Positions 21,970 to 33,879 are shown, counted from the stretch's first letter. The stretch is 64,000 bases of DNA from Erinaceus europaeus (GCF_950295315.1 NC_080162.1:72757729-72821728); one strand, 5' to 3'. Made by a program: numbers and translations. Notes: a model not told the origin generated them from the sequence alone.

Positions 21970-22168
21970 GATTCCTGTATTGATTTTATTTATTTATTTG
22001 ATAGAGAGGAAATGATAGGCAAGGGAGAGTTAGAAAGGGAACCAAAGAAAGAGTGATACCTACAGCACTGCTTCATTATTCATGAAGCATCTGTCATACA
22101 GGTTGGGACCAGGGGCTTGAACCCAGGTACTTGCATACAGCTACTGCATTCTACCATGGGCATCCCAT
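21970..22168 (-). mobile_element. SINE type I short variant, degraded
   Basis: TTTGATAGAGAGGAAATGATA, ACAGCACTGCTTCATTATTC, GGGGCTTGAACCCAGG. Confidence 0.65.
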
Positions 22169-23375
22169 TGTATTGTTTTTATATGTTTTCTTATAATTTA
22201 CTGAATTTCTTCATAGCAGTTATTTTGACCTTTATCAATTAGATTGTTTTCATCTATTTATGGGGTTCGATTTTGAACATTATCACTAGTCTTCCTGTTA
22301 CTATATTGCCATGATTGTTCATGTTTGATGACAAATACACCCGTCACTACACTTTAGTGACCAACACCTTTCTTAGTTAAGCAAGGTTTTGTACAAATTT
22401 CATGGTTTGGTGGTTAGTAACCTTTATTTTGTTTTCCAGAAGGTGGCACTGTAGTGCATTTTTTAAATTTATCTTTACAGAGTTGATTGCCAAGAAGGGT
22501 AGGAGGCAACACAGAGAGAAAAAAGGTTGATGGTGGTACAGTGAAGTGAGGTGACAATTAGGAATTGGAGCTTTAAGTGTGTCCATGCCTGGCAGAAGCT
22601 TCCTCAAAAATGGCAGCAGGAGTTCTGATGTCCATAGCTGATACTAACATCTCCCAAGGCAGATTGCGAAGACATTTTCCTTCGTATGTCATTGTCTTCT
22701 ACACTTCCTTTCATCTTTCTCCCTCTCCCAGTCACTATGGTCTGTCTTCACACAGAGTAATTGAGTCCTCCAGCCCCAACACACGGTTGTGTAATCTCAC
22801 TCACCACCTACTCTGGTTTAATGCCTGGCAAGACCCACCTTCTCTGCCATGGCTGCCTCGACAACCACCACATGCACTGGACTTCTCTGATCCATTGCCT
22901 CCTCTAAGGTCCAATCCAAGCATCTTCGGATGCCTCTCCATTTCCTAGCATACTATACAGAGATTTTTTTTGGGGGGGTAAGAGTCTTCCATTTATAAGT
23001 CAGAAGGAAATTTATCATTTATAAATCAAAGAGAAAAAAATGGAAGAGTCATGCATCCATGTTGCTGATATCACTGCATATTTTTTCACATCTTTTCCCA
23101 CATCTCATTCTCTGTTTGTGTCTAGAGAGTCACAACAATGGAACCCATGGTAGCTAGCTGCTATGTTATCCCTTCAACCCTCAGCCACAGCCAGTTGATT
23201 TTCTTCCAGATTTCACAGTCCATATAATCTTAATTCTTCTGTTATTTCATGGGTTCAGACTTGTACTGAAATGAAATGTTAAGTTTATGTCATCTTCTCT
23301 GGACTGTCATGGTTTTGCCTTTTTAGTCTTCTATTTCCTGCTAGAACTTTGGGTGATTTAATGTGTCTGCTTGTT
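22169..23375. other. No feature recognised
   Basis: No SIRP exon, no clear repeat apart from L1-like scraps near 22200-22340. The 123-codon frame at 22577-22948 has no family signal. Confidence 0.4.
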
Positions 23376-23379
23376 TTTG

Positions 23380-23660
23380 TCTCTAGGATTATTGCTGGGG
23401 TTCAGTGCCTGCATAAACCCACCACTCCGGGTGGCTATTTTGCCCCTTTCTGTTCCCCTTTCTATTTTTGTTTTACAGACAGAGAGAAATTGAGAGGTAT
23501 GGGGGAGACAGAGAGGGAGAGGAAGACAGACACCTGCAGACCTGCTTTACCACTTGTGAAGCGTAAACCCTGCAGGTGGGGAGAGGGGGCTTGAACCCAA
23601 GTTCTTGCATTTGGTGATATGTACGATTTAACTGGATGTGCCACCTCCCGGCCTCTGTCT
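23380..23660 (-). mobile_element. SINE type I, long variant
   Basis: TAGGATTATTGCTGGGGTTC (tail variant) then GACAGAGAGAAATTGAG, CACCTGCAGACCTGCTTTAC, GTGCCACCTCCCGGCC. Confidence 0.85.
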
Positions 23661-23864
23661 GCTTTTTTTTTTCCCCCTGTACTTGCTGGTGTACTGATGC
23701 ACCAGCCTGTGTACTTAGACTGGAAATGTCTAGGTTTGGGGGCTGATGGAAAGTGCAAGACTCTTATATGTCTTTACTGAGTTGCCACAGCCTAGCCCAG
23801 GGGTGTGAAAACCCTGATGATTTCAGTTGTAGGCTCCAAGGCTCTGGAACATCTTCATGTCCAT

Positions 23865-24009
23865 TTTTTAAAATTTATTTATTTATGAGAAAGATAGGAG
23901 GAGAGAGAAAGAACCAGACATCACTCTGCACATGTGTTGCCGGGGATTGAACTCGGGACCTCATGCTTGAGAGTCCAAAGCTTTATCACTGCGTCACCTC
24001 CCGGACCAC
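23865..24009 (-). mobile_element. SINE type II
   Basis: CGGGGATTGAACTCGGGACC, TGCTTGAGAGTCCAAAGC, ACTGCGTCACCTCCCGGACC. Same family as 63352-63515 in the other orientation. Confidence 0.82.
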
Positions 24010-25050
24010 TTCATGCTCATTTTTATGGCATTTGGATATTATGCAATTTTTCTAGCTCATTGAACTTCTCATCTGTCAATGCAGGACATCCAGCATGCTA
24101 CTGGCGTTTTTTGTTGTTGTTATTGGTTGTTGTTTTTTTTTTTAATAATTTTTTTCTTTTTTTTGTCATTGCCAATGCTTCACCATTCTGAACTCACTTT
24201 TTTTTCCTTCCCAGATAGAGAAAGCTAGAGACTAAGACAGTGGGAAAGAGATCACAGATACCACTGAATTTTCTTCCACTTACTAGGATCTTTGTGATTG
24301 AATTGCCTCCACACAAATAACAACAGAGAATATCCCCACCTAATGCACCTCAACATAATCAAAACTACTAGTTCCTTTCTTAGTTTACGTACTATAGATT
24401 CCTGGGATCATGTGCTTTCTGCTTTAAATTAGCTACACTATGAAGCCTCTCTCTATGATCAGCAAGGTACCTTTCCAATGATTTCCTATTCAGAGTGAGT
24501 AATGTGCTGAATGTGACTTGCCAGATAACTCAGCCCCCTTCATTATCTGCCCTTGTATATTTCCCTTACATATTTCTTTGTTCTTGGTGAGAATGAACTG
24601 GCAAGTTCACGAGAGCATGAACACTAGGATTTAGGAATTTTCTTGTCCGATTCAGTTATTTTGAAGTTTGTGATTTATTTTGATCAAATAATACTAAAAT
24701 CTGTGTTGCACTGAATTTACTTTCCATTAAAAAAAATTTTTTTTTGCTTTTATTTTTTATTTTTAGCACTGTGATTTGGAGTCATTACTTTTGGTGATTC
24801 AACTTTCCTTTCCCTTAGCAGCACAAAATTGAACTAAAAGACTTGAGTGCTTTGGCCCATATCTACCTGTCACACACCTAGTCGGGCTGTTATTCTGACT
24901 TAGCAGGCCTGTGAGAGTTAAGAATTCAGATCATCTATACCTTTGATACTCTTATTATTATGCCCTGGACACAACTGCCAGCTTTTTCTGTCTTTTGCTC
25001 TAACTCAGAATCTACAGTATTGCCAAGAGTCCTCTGTCTTTAATGCTTAA
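24010..25050. other. No gene recognised
   Basis: T-rich stretch at 24120-24165 and degraded SINE-like text near 24215-24310. Nothing else supported. Confidence 0.4.
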
Positions 25051-25051
25051 C

Positions 25052-25206
25052 TTAAAAAATTATTTATTTATTTTACTTTAATGAGAGAGATACAGAGAGA
25101 AACAACAAAGCACTGCTTAGCTCTGGCTTATGACAGTGCTGGAGATTGAACTTGAGAGCTTGGACTGTGAAAAGTCTTGCATAACCATTATGCAGTCTCC
25201 CAGCCC
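25052..25206 (-). mobile_element. SINE type III
   Basis: TTAGCTCTGGCTTATGACAG, GATTGAACTTGAGAGC, TAACCATTATGCAGTCTCCC. Confidence 0.75.
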
Positions 25207-25737
25207 TTAATGCTTAACTTTTAGCATATGGTTAACCCCTCCTGGTGTTTCCTTATCTTTTCTTGAAGGACTAATGCCCCAGCAACAGTCATCCAAGTTC
25301 ATAGCCTTTATAGTGACCCTCTCCTTACTTCTTTCAAATTGACTGTTATCGATGATTTTTTTTCTGTTAGTTGCTTCATCCAAGTTACCACTAGGTGAGT
25401 GCTTCATAGCAGAGAAGAACTGACCTTGCCTACTGTGCACCTCCCCCATGCTGGGTTCTTGACCTATCAACTGCTGAATGAGTGAGTCCAAATGTGCATT
25501 TTCTATTTACTTTAAAGATTACTACAGTGAACTCTCACGGTTTAGGTTTAGTTTTCCTGGGAAGAACTCTGGAGTGGGTCTAAGAATGCAGGAAGGTGAT
25601 TGTGGGGTGCTGCGGTAACCAACATGCCTGAGGCAGTGATGGAAGCAGGGAAACAAGGGAATTCTAGACTTATGTAGGCACAACAGACTCCAGCCCCCAC
25701 AGACAGCATGCCAGGATGGTCTTTAGAAAGTTCAGGT

Positions 25738-26200
25738 GGGGCTGGGGAGACAGCAAATGACCATGGAAACTTTTATTTATTTATTTATTTCCTTTTTGTT
25801 GCCCTTGTTTTCATTGTTGTTGTAGTTATTATTGTTGTTGATGTCATTGTTGTTGGATAAGATAGAGAGAAATGGAGAGAGGAGGGGAAGACAGAGGGGG
25901 AGAGAAAGATAGACACCTGCAGACCCGCTTCACCGCCCATAAAGCAACTCCCCTGCAGATGGGGAGCCAGGGGCTCGAACTGGGATCCTCAAGCCGGTCC
26001 TTGAGCATTGCGCCACGTGTGCTTAACCCGCTGCACTACTGCCCGACTCCCCCATGCAAACTTTTATGCCTGAGACTTCAAAGTCCCACGTTTAAGCCCC
26101 AGCACCACTGTAAATCAGGGCTGAGCAGTACTCTGGTCGCTATATATCTTTCTCTCTGTATTTCTCTCTCATTAAAATAAAAAAATCATAAAATAAGTTA
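25738..26200 (+). mobile_element. SINE type III, split by a SINE type I
   Basis: Head GGGGCTGGGGAGACAGCAAA at 25738, remainder (TATGCCTGAGACTTCAAAG and the chromosomal side) at 26066-26200. The break carries the younger SINE. Confidence 0.78.
25777..26049 (-). mobile_element. SINE type I nested in SINE type III
   Basis: Flanked by CCATGGAAACTTTTAT (25761-25776) and CCATGCAAACTTTTAT (26050-26065), a 16-bp target duplication with one change. Confidence 0.88.
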
Positions 26201-26870
26201 AAAATATTAAGAGGGGGGAGAGAGAGAGAAAGAAAGCTCAAATGCAGGGAAGGGGCTGAATGTTTTGTCCAAGTTCAGTCATTCCTTTGACTAAGAGGAC
26301 CAAATCTGGGCACTGAGGCTAACAATTGACAAAGAAACTTAAACCACACTCCTAAGCACTCAGTCCCCCAATGTTCTAGGAAAAAAATTGGTCAAGTTTC
26401 TTTCGTTCACATTAGGGTTATTTTCTATATAAAATTTATTTCAAATCCTTATTTCTTGATTTTTAAATGCAAGACTGTTCACTGTAAACATGCAAAGAAT
26501 CTAAATGTGTGTTGCCCTTGATCACCTTTTTACACCCAACAGAGTGACAGTAAATAGTAGAATGTGTTTGAAGCCCCTCCCAATTTGTGACCCCCATTTC
26601 CTTGACTCTCAAGAGTGCTCTTCAGTCTGCAGATTTCATGAAATCAGACCATTATGCAGAGTGCTTCACTACATGAGAGCAGACAGACATTCAGACCCAC
26701 ACTGGCAACTCTGTCATCATTAAGGGTATCTTCTCACTTAACTTGCATGTTATATGGACATTCATTCCTCTGACCATGAGAGGGTGGGCTTGTCTTGGTC
26801 TAAGGCAAGCTCTCTGATCACCTTACTGGATTAAAGTGTTGCATTTCCCTGGCTTGAAATCACACCATCT
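26201..26870. other. No gene recognised
   Basis: A (GA)-rich run at 26210-26240 and unique-looking text. No D3 exon of unit B here. Confidence 0.4.
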
Positions 26871-26871
26871 G

Positions 26872-27018
26872 CAGCTGGAGAAGTGGCTCAGTTGGTAGAG
26901 TGTAAGACTTGCATACCTAAAGCTCCTAGTTCAATCTGCAAGTACAAGAGTGATGTTCTAATTTTGCTCTCATGTGAAACTCTGTATCTTATGTGAAATG
27001 GAATAAAAATAAATCACA
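26872..27018 (+). mobile_element. Old tRNA-like SINE
   Basis: GGAGAAGTGGCTCAGTTGGTAG head, CTAGTTCAATCTGCAAG, AATAAAAATAAATCAC tail. Confidence 0.65.
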
Positions 27019-27197
27019 GTGTTCTTTGAATTCTCCTTAATTAATATCCTCAACTTCACCTCCCAGCAAGAATATCAACTGCACACAGGGGCTCAGGATC
27101 CATCAGTAAAGCAGGTGCCACTCTCAGGTGTCACTGAGGACACAGTCCCACAACACTGTCTCTCGAGGACAATCCTCATGCCTAGGAAGGGTTGAGT

Positions 27198-27392
27198 GAG
27201 GACCGGGGAAACAGCATAATGGTTATGCAACCAACTTTTAAGCCTGAGAATCTAAACTCCCAAGTTCAATCCCCAGCACTACCAGAAATCAAAGCTGAGC
27301 AATGTTCTGGTAAGAGAGAGGAGGTGAGGAGAAGGAAGGAGAGGGAGAGGGAGATAAGGAGAGAAAAGAGAGAAAAAAAGGAATACGGAAAC
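27198..27392 (+). mobile_element. SINE type III with purine-rich tail
   Basis: GGGGAAACAGCATAATGG, AAGTTCAATCCCCAGCACTA, then a (GGA/GAA) run. Confidence 0.78.
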
Positions 27393-27549
27393 TCTTTGCC
27401 CTTATTAGTTCCTTGTTATTAAACCAGAATAGATTATAGCTTCAACAGCTTCAGAACATTAATGGGCAGCCTCCGGTGAGGTAAGTGGAACCTTGGGGAA
27501 TGGATGGCTGTGTGGCCCCTCTAATACCCCTCTGTCTCTTAACTTCCAG

Positions 27550-27668
27550 GTCCAGATATGTTGACCCCACTTTTCATTGCTGTCCTCCTAGGCCTCCTAG
27601 TCTCCAAGGTGCTGCTGGTGGTTAGTGTCTCTGTCATCTACATCCACAGGAAGCAGGGACTCTGAGCT
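27550..27668 (+). pseudogene. Unit B: SIRP-beta-like transmembrane exon
   Basis: Acceptor CTTCCAG|GT, donor GCT|GTAAGT. It codes PDMLTPLFIAVLLGLLVSK, then VLLVVSVSVIYIHRKQGL and a stop (TGA 27663-27665). A lysine sits within the membrane span, as in SIRP-beta chains that pair with DAP12, and there is no ITIM tail. The exon is undamaged. I assign it to unit B because no other V or D2 exon lies between it and 15423. The gap of 12 kb is filled with L1 and SINE insertions, and no D3 was found in it. Confidence 0.8.
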
Positions 27669-28700
27669 GTAAGTGGGGGAAGAAAGGAGGGGGAAAGGCA
27701 AAGGTCTGTGCCATAGGGGGCAGGTCAGCAGAAGGAGGAAGCACACAGGTCACATAGGATCAGGGTCTGTGTGGAGTTAAGAGAAGGTGACTCACTTCCC
27801 TCAATATCCTCAGGAGTCTCAGAGGACAACTCTAAAGGCTACCAACTCCCAGGAAGTAGGTGGGATCCTAGAGGAAGTAGGCTGGGTCCAGGGTGCACAA
27901 AAGGTGACCATAGAGTCCCAGTGTTTTGTGCAGGATTGAACACAGAGGGCACAATGGGGAGAAACTGGATGGGGATGGTACCACCTCTCAGTTAATTGAA
28001 TATGGGATTCCATGGGGTTAAAGAAATCCACATTTCAGAGTATTGCTGAGAAGTCTCAGGTTGGCTGCTCTGTGTGACCAGGTGGAAGGACGGGAAATAG
28101 GATTCAGGACCTAGAGGATGGCTGGGATGGCAGAGTACTATCTCAAGGGCTGTCCTTCCTCTCATGACAGTCAATCTTAAGAGGAATAAAATACCACAGA
28201 CACAGAGGGCACCCAGGGAATAATCATTCTTGAATTATTAGTGCATCATCATTAAATGTGAACTTACTTCCCATAGCTCTATATTTTCTTTTGCTACCTG
28301 CCACTGACAGTCTTTTTGCCTCCTTCCTTTTCTGGAGGAACAACCTAGGAATAGGAATGACAAGAAGCTTCCACAGGTTCTCTTCTAGATGCCTCCCTTC
28401 CCCAGAGACCTGCCTCCCACACACTCCTTCTGGTCCTTCTCACAGTCCTGCTGCCCCAGAGCATGGTCCTCTCAGAAACATACACTTCAGAACTCAAGAT
28501 GATCCATTTCCATAGCAAAGTCAGAAACAATCCAATGAAAAAGTTGGCAGAGAATCAACAATATGTACAAATGGCCTCCAGCTCCATGGAAGGTTCTAAT
28601 ACAGTTGTACATCTGGGGAATATAAATCAAGCCCACAATCAGGCACATCTGAGGAAATGTTGTCACTAAAAAAGGCCAAGACATTAGTTTGGCCAAAATG
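27669..28700 (+). other. Unit B 3' flank, paralogous to 40458-41480
   Basis: Several blocks pair in order: AGATGCCTCCCTTCCC, CCCACACACTCC, ATCATT-TTAA-TGT-AACTTA. Some small open frames here are repeated in unit C but are not conserved in frame, so I do not call a gene. Confidence 0.6.
27814..27859 (+). other. Unit B: possible 3' UTR exon
   Basis: CCTCAG|GAGTCTC opens a 46-nt stretch ended by GTAG|GTGGGA. It lies about 150 bp after the transmembrane exon, at the same relative place as a similar stretch at 40586. Both follow the stop codon, so they would be untranslated. They may be remnants of the cytoplasmic-tail exons of an inhibitory SIRP. Confidence 0.35.
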
Positions 28701-29220
28701 TGAATAATAAGAACTCTCAGCAGTCTTACTAAATATAAACTGGTAGAGTTACTAAACAATATGGAGACTCCTTAAAAATTATTAAAAACAATCACATGAT
28801 CCAACAATTATACTTCTGCATCTATTTTCAAAGGTAACATAATTATGATCTTAAGGAGATATCGGCAAACCTTTGTCACTACAGAATTATTTTACAATAG
28901 CCAAGATATATGATAAACCTAACCTCCATTTCTATACAGTGGAATATGATTCAGCCTTAAAAATCAAGAAATTCTGGCATTTGCAACATGGGCTTTGAAT
29001 GGATGAACTTTGAATACATTATGCTAAGTGAACTAAGTCAGACAGAGACTGATATTTTATTATCTCTCTTATGTGTGCGTTATGGGAAAATCAAGCTCAG
29101 ACATATAGAAAACAGACTGGTGGTTGCAAGTAGTTGGAGAAGGGTGATAGAAGAAGGTAAAAATGGCAAAAATATAAAAGGATTCTAGTTAAAGACAAAT
29201 CAGTCCAGGTATGCAAAGTA
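28700..29220 (+). mobile_element. Old L1 3' fragment shared with unit C
   Basis: ACAGTGGAATATGATTCAGCC, AATGGATGAACTTTGAATACA, GTGAACTAAGTCAGACAGAG are L1 ORF2 end and 3' UTR. The same fragment lies at 41540-42060, so it predates the duplication. Confidence 0.7.
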
Positions 29221-29487
29221 TAGCGTCAATTCTAAACTTAAAGATTGAATGTGTTGAATGTTACTACTTGAATAGTTCTTTTTTTCTTTTTTTTTCCAGA
29301 GGAAAATGTTTATTCATACAGAAGGTCAGAACAGGGAGATGGTCAAAACACAGATGGCCATTTCAACTGAACTTTGAAGGGAAAATTTAGACTACTCCTG
29401 ACCAAGGAAACTTTCAAGGGTAGATTTAGACTACCCCAGACCCAAGAAACTTTCAAGGGGAGATCAGGATGTCCCAGACCTAGGGAA

Positions 29488-29490
29488 CCT

Positions 29491-29550
<60 letters not shown>

Positions 29551-29553
29551 TTT
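29488..29553. repeat. (CTTT)n microsatellite
   Basis: About 16 units of CTTT, grown from the poly(A) tail of the nested retroposon. Confidence 0.95.
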
Positions 29554-30458
29554 TATTTAAGAAAGGAGACATTAACAAAACCGTAGGATAGGAGGGGAAC
29601 AATTCCACACAGTTCCCACCACCTGATCTCCATATCCCATCCCCTCCTCTGATAGCTTTCCCATTCTCTATCCCTCTGGGAGTATGAACCCACGGTCGTT
29701 GTGGGTTGCAGAAGGTGGAAGGTCTGGCTTCTGTAATTGCTTCCCCGCTGAACATGGGCGTTGACTGGTCAATCCATACTCCCAGTCTGCCTCTCTCTTT
29801 CCCTAGTAGGGTGGGTCTCTGGGGAAGTGGAGCTCCAGTACACATTGGTGTGGTCATCAGTCCAGGGAAGTCTGGTCGGCATCATGCTGGCATCCGGGAC
29901 CTGGTGGCTGAAAAGAGAGTTAACATAGAAAGCCAAACAAATTGTTGAAGAATCATGGACCTAAGGGCTGGAATAGTGCAGATAAAGTGTTGGGGGGTAC
30001 TCTTTGCAGACTATTGTGTACTTCTGCTTTCAGGTATATATTTTTCCCTGGTTTACGGACACGTGTGAGCATATGCTCTATCTCAGGGGACCTGGTCTAT
30101 ATCTAGGTTTGGGGACTTTATTGAGGAGTGGACCACCTGGAATGGAATTAGAGAATACTATGAAAGGAAAGGTCTCACCCGAGTGATGAAGCTAAAGGGT
30201 TGTCATTCCACACCTGAAGTCTCTGGACACAGTCTGAAGTGAAGCATGCTGGGGTGGCACTCGTTGCGTTGATTAGGTTGTGATCGGCAGATGCAATATT
30301 ATTTGATATGAATTGAGAGAAGCATGCAGGAAAGTGAGACCCACCCTAAGGTTCCAGAACTGGGGGAAATATGGCTCTATAGTGGAAATGTGAGGTTCCT
30401 GCTGTCTTAGGGTTCAAGAAGATAATGGATAGCTATTGTTATCATCACATTATTTGGT
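29491..30458 (-). mobile_element. Nested copy of the 'cccaccacc' poly(A) retroposon
   Basis: Flanked by CCTAGGGAAC-TTCT (29479-29492 and 30459-30472, one mismatch). On the minus strand it runs from the family's 5' part to its 3' end, followed by a tail that has grown into a (GAAA)n repeat. The order of segments here is the uninverted one and helps to interpret the copy at 46917. Confidence 0.75.
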
Positions 30459-31219
30459 CCTAGGGAACTTTCTAAGGAAAACATATCTATAATAATAATA
30501 ATGTTGTTTAAGGTTATTCCTGATGTTAATGAAAACAATGATATATGATGCCATCCGTATCCTTGATGTTAATGAAAATAATCTTACACAATGTCAACTA
30601 TATTTGGGCAAAAAGTGTTTAAATAATAAACCTCTGCAGACAGAGGGCAGAGATGCCTCTCTCCTGCACCTGAAACAGCTGATGTGTCTCTCGCTTCATT
30701 CATCTCACCGACTCCCCTTTTTCCTTCAGGGACTCTGAATTACTTTCTCTGGGACCGGCTCCCAACAGTCTAGATTTTGGATCTTTGTTAGTAACTTGAA
30801 TAGTTCTTAAGCTTCTCATCATAAGAAAAAAGATTATGACTATGTGCAAAAATGAATGTTAACTATTCTTACTGAGGTGCTAATTTTTCAGTATATAGCC
30901 ATCACTGATATGTTGTATGTATTAAACTAATAGAATATCATATATCAGTAATATACTAATAAAACTGACTCAGAAAAGCTAAATCTATTTTATGTAAAGG
31001 ACTGTTCTTAATATATGGCTTTAGCATTAATGTTTTATATTATGTATGAAATGGCAGTGATGGTAGATTACAATTTCTTCTTTTCAGTTTTTATTAAATA
31101 AAATTGAAAGTTAATAAAATAAAAACTAGAAATTTATGATATTATTAAAAACTTGAATGTATTAGGTCTTAATTATTAGGGCCTTGCAGATAGATATTGG
31201 TATCATTTTCTTTCTTTTT

Positions 31220-31434
31220 AAAAAAATTATATATATATATATTATTTATTATTGGATAGAGACAAAGAGAAATTGAGAGGGGAGGGGAAGATAGAAAGGG
31301 AAAGAGACAGAGAGACACCTGCAGCCTGGCTTCATCACTTGTGAAGTTTTCCTGCAGGTGAGAACCAGGGACTTGAACCTGGATTCTTGTACACTGTAAT
31401 GTGTATGTTCAACCAGGTTCACCATTGCCTGGCC
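31220..31434 (-). mobile_element. SINE type I, short variant
   Basis: ATTATTGGATAGAGACAAAG, CACCTGCAGCCTGGCTTCATC, CACCATTGCCTGGCCTC. Confidence 0.8.
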
Positions 31435-31815
31435 TCTGATATTGGTAGCTTCTGATAATTAACATAGGAAAACATAGTAGATTACCTCCCCACAACACTA
31501 CTGCCAAATTATACATATGTAGTGAAAAGGAATCACAGTCTAAATTCTGCCAGACAGAAATATTAGCAATTGGATAAAAGAACACTCAGAGACACTTCTT
31601 TAAGTTCAGTAAAGTTGAATCTGTGTTCTTTCTAATTGTTTGTTTTAAAAAACACATCTCAGTTAGCTGTGCACACAGTTCAAGACTGTTAGTTATATTC
31701 ACATTGTTGTGAAATATTGGGCTGTCAGAAAGACCATGATATACTTTTGCACTAAAAACAAACCAGAAAAATACACCATGACTTTTCCAACATCCCAGCA
31801 CTCAAATAAGTTCTG
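31435..31815 (+). other. Duplicated flank, paralogous to 43380-43890
   Basis: GTAGTGAAAAGGAATCACAG, TCTAAATTCTG, AGTAAAGTTG and ATTGTTGTGAAAT pair with the same order near 43.4-43.9 kb. Confidence 0.55.
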
Positions 31816-31819
31816 CCTA

Positions 31820-32605
31820 GAATGTTCCTAGCTATGACCATGGAATGTAAACACAGACCAACAAGGACACAGAGGTTACACAGGTTCCTATGATAAACAT
31901 GAATAAACATAGGCCCTGGGTCAGATTGATGAGGTTTACAGTTAATGGTATTCATACACTTTCCTTATATTTGGGAGCTACACCAGCTTTGTAGTTCTAT
32001 CTTCAACTCTGACACCATCTTCCTAAACAATACTCCTAGCCTACCTGCATGTTAGCTGCCTGGCCCAGGCAAAAATTAGTACATTCATGGGCCCATTAGA
32101 ATATACCTAAAATAGAATTCCTAGCTTCTTCCAACATGAAGACCCCAAATCTCACCTGTTTTATTCTTACTTTTAGGTTCCTGATTATTAAACAATTTTT
32201 TCTGCTTTATATCTTGGTGTTTTTCAGCCACAAAGTTGCAGATGCTACCATGATGCCAACATGACTTCCCTGGGCAGACAACCTCACCAATATGTCCTGG
32301 AGCCCCACCTGTCCAGAGCCCTTCCCCACTAGGGAAAGATAGAAATAGCCTGGGAGTATGGACCAACCTATAAATGCCCGTGTCCAGCAGAGAAGCAATT
32401 ACAGAAGTCAGACCTTCCACCTTCTGTACCCCATAAAGATCTTTGGTCCATACTCCCAGAGGGATAAAGAACAAGGAAGCGTCTAATGGAGAGGACAAGA
32501 TACAGAACTCTGGTGGTGGCAATTGTATGGAACTGTACCCATTTTATCTCACTATCTTGTTGATCATTATTAAATCACTAATTAAAGAATAAATAAATAA
32601 ATAAT
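31820..32605 (+). mobile_element. 'cccaccacc' retroposon, long copy
   Basis: CATTAGAATATACCTAAAATA, CACTAGGGAAAGATAGAAAT, GGGAGTATGGACCAACC, CTGGTGGTGGCAATTGTATG, (AAAT)n tail. Shares the 5' text with 34190-34560. Confidence 0.78.
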
Positions 32606-33286
32606 AGAATCTCTGTAGTCATTAAAGACCTCCAATTCCTCCTCCCTACAGACACCATAAATGTGACTTTGCCTTCTATATGAATAGAATGTCTTTGCTT
32701 TCTACCTGTGAGTTTGACTATTCTTTTACTTTGTCTTAAGTAGAAATATCTTATATGATGTTACTGATGTTACACAACTATCTGAGAACATGAAGGCAAG
32801 AAACTGAGACTTTCTATGTGGATACATCTCCTGCAATATACCATATTTGGCTTTTTGTGATAACCTTAACTGTTTAGCATAATGTTTAGCACTTCAAATG
32901 ACATAAAGAAATAAGAGCATGTGACATAATTGCCAAAGTGGAAAGACAGAGTGACTGGGCTTGTAAATGGGGTATTATACAATGAAGACTTTAAGATGGG
33001 CTAAGGGGCCCAGTGGACACAGCAACTCAGACAGGAGAAACTTCTGTTCCTACTAGGCCTGTGCAAGTCTCTATGAAAACAAATGTGTATGTTCTGGCTT
33101 ATTTGTCCTTTCCTGTGGTTGACCTCTATTTCACAGTGTAGAAACAGGAATTGCTCAAATTCTAGAACAAAATCTCACAGTCATTTTAGCACTTCCTTTA
33201 CACTACATAAGGCAGGATTTCAGAGCAGAGATACTGGGTTCATTCAACACACAAGCTGGACACAGCAGGCTCCCCAAACCTCCAAG
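32606..33286 (+). promoter_or_regulatory. Unit C 5' flank, paralogous to unit D 5' flank
   Basis: Blocks such as AGGAATTGCTCAAATTCTAG, AATCTCACAGTC, ACTGGGTTCATTC and ACACAGCAGGCTC pair with 51960-52241. It would be the promoter and 5' UTR if the gene were alive. No core promoter element is identified. Confidence 0.4.
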
Positions 33287-33363
33287 ATGCCCATTCCTGC
33301 AGTCTGACCCTGCTCACCTCCACCTTGCCTGCTGCTGGATGACTCTACTGCTGGGACTCACAG
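33287..33363 (+). pseudogene. Unit C: broken SIRP leader exon
   Basis: It aligns with the leader at 52242: both start ATGCCCA-TCCTGC and end ACTCTACTGCTGGGACTCACAG. Here a TGA stop is the seventh codon, the exon is 7 nt longer (frame shift), and the donor is CAG|ATGAGC instead of CAG|GTGAGC, so the splice site is destroyed. The upstream 240 bp are also paralogous to the unit D flank. Unit C therefore has no working leader unless another first exon is used. Confidence 0.82.
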
Positions 33364-33518
33364 ATGAGCACTGCTTTAGAGCAGGACCCCTTTTTCTTGC
33401 CCCGATTATGCTGCTGCCTGTAGACATTAAGGGCATCAGGAATGTACACACCCAATGCTACCACAGAATGTTGAAGACAACATTATCTGAGAGCAGGATT
33501 AGGAAACTGTCTTTTTCT

Positions 33519-33879
33519 TTTTTTTTTCTTTTTTCTTTTTCCTCCAGGGTTATTGCTGGGCTCGGTGCCTGCACTACGAATCCACCACTCCTGGAGGCCA
33601 TTACCTCCCCTTTTGTTGCCCTTGTTGTTGTAGCCTCATTGTGGTTATTATTATTGCCATTGTTGACGCTGTTCGTTGTTGGATAGGACAGAGAGAAATG
33701 GAGAGAGGAGGGGAAGGCAGAGAGGGGAAGAGAAAGATAGACACCTGCAGACCTGCTTCACCGCCTGTGAAGTGACTCCCCTGCAGGTGGGGAGCCGGGG
33801 GCTTGAACCGGGATTCTTACGCCAGTCATTGCGCTTTGCGCCACATGCGCTTAACCCACTGCGCCACCGCTTGACCCCC
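33519..33879 (-). mobile_element. SINE type I, long variant
   Basis: Flanked by the 18-bp repeat AGGAAACTGTCTTTTTCT (33501-33518, 33880-33897). Contains GGGTTATTGCTGGGCTCGG and the standard body. It lies in intron 1 of unit C. Confidence 0.92.

Larger units (their letters stand above)
29281..30793 (-). mobile_element. Retroposed ERV LTR transcript with poly(A), plus nested retroposon
   Basis: The 15-bp repeat ACTTGAATAGTTCTT flanks the block at 29266-29280 and 30794-30808. On the minus strand it has about 26 nt of unknown sequence, then TGTTGGGAGCCGGTCCC (LTR-like 5' end, 30767 downward), and at the other end AATAAA (29309-29314) about 13 nt before an A-rich tail. A long target duplication and a poly(A) tail are marks of L1-driven reinsertion of an RNA, not of retroviral integration. 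A younger retroposon (29491-30458) is nested in it. Confidence 0.75.

Noticed and set aside
22577..22948. Open frame of 123 codons in unit B
   Set aside because: No known motif, no splice or start context, no paralogue in the other units.
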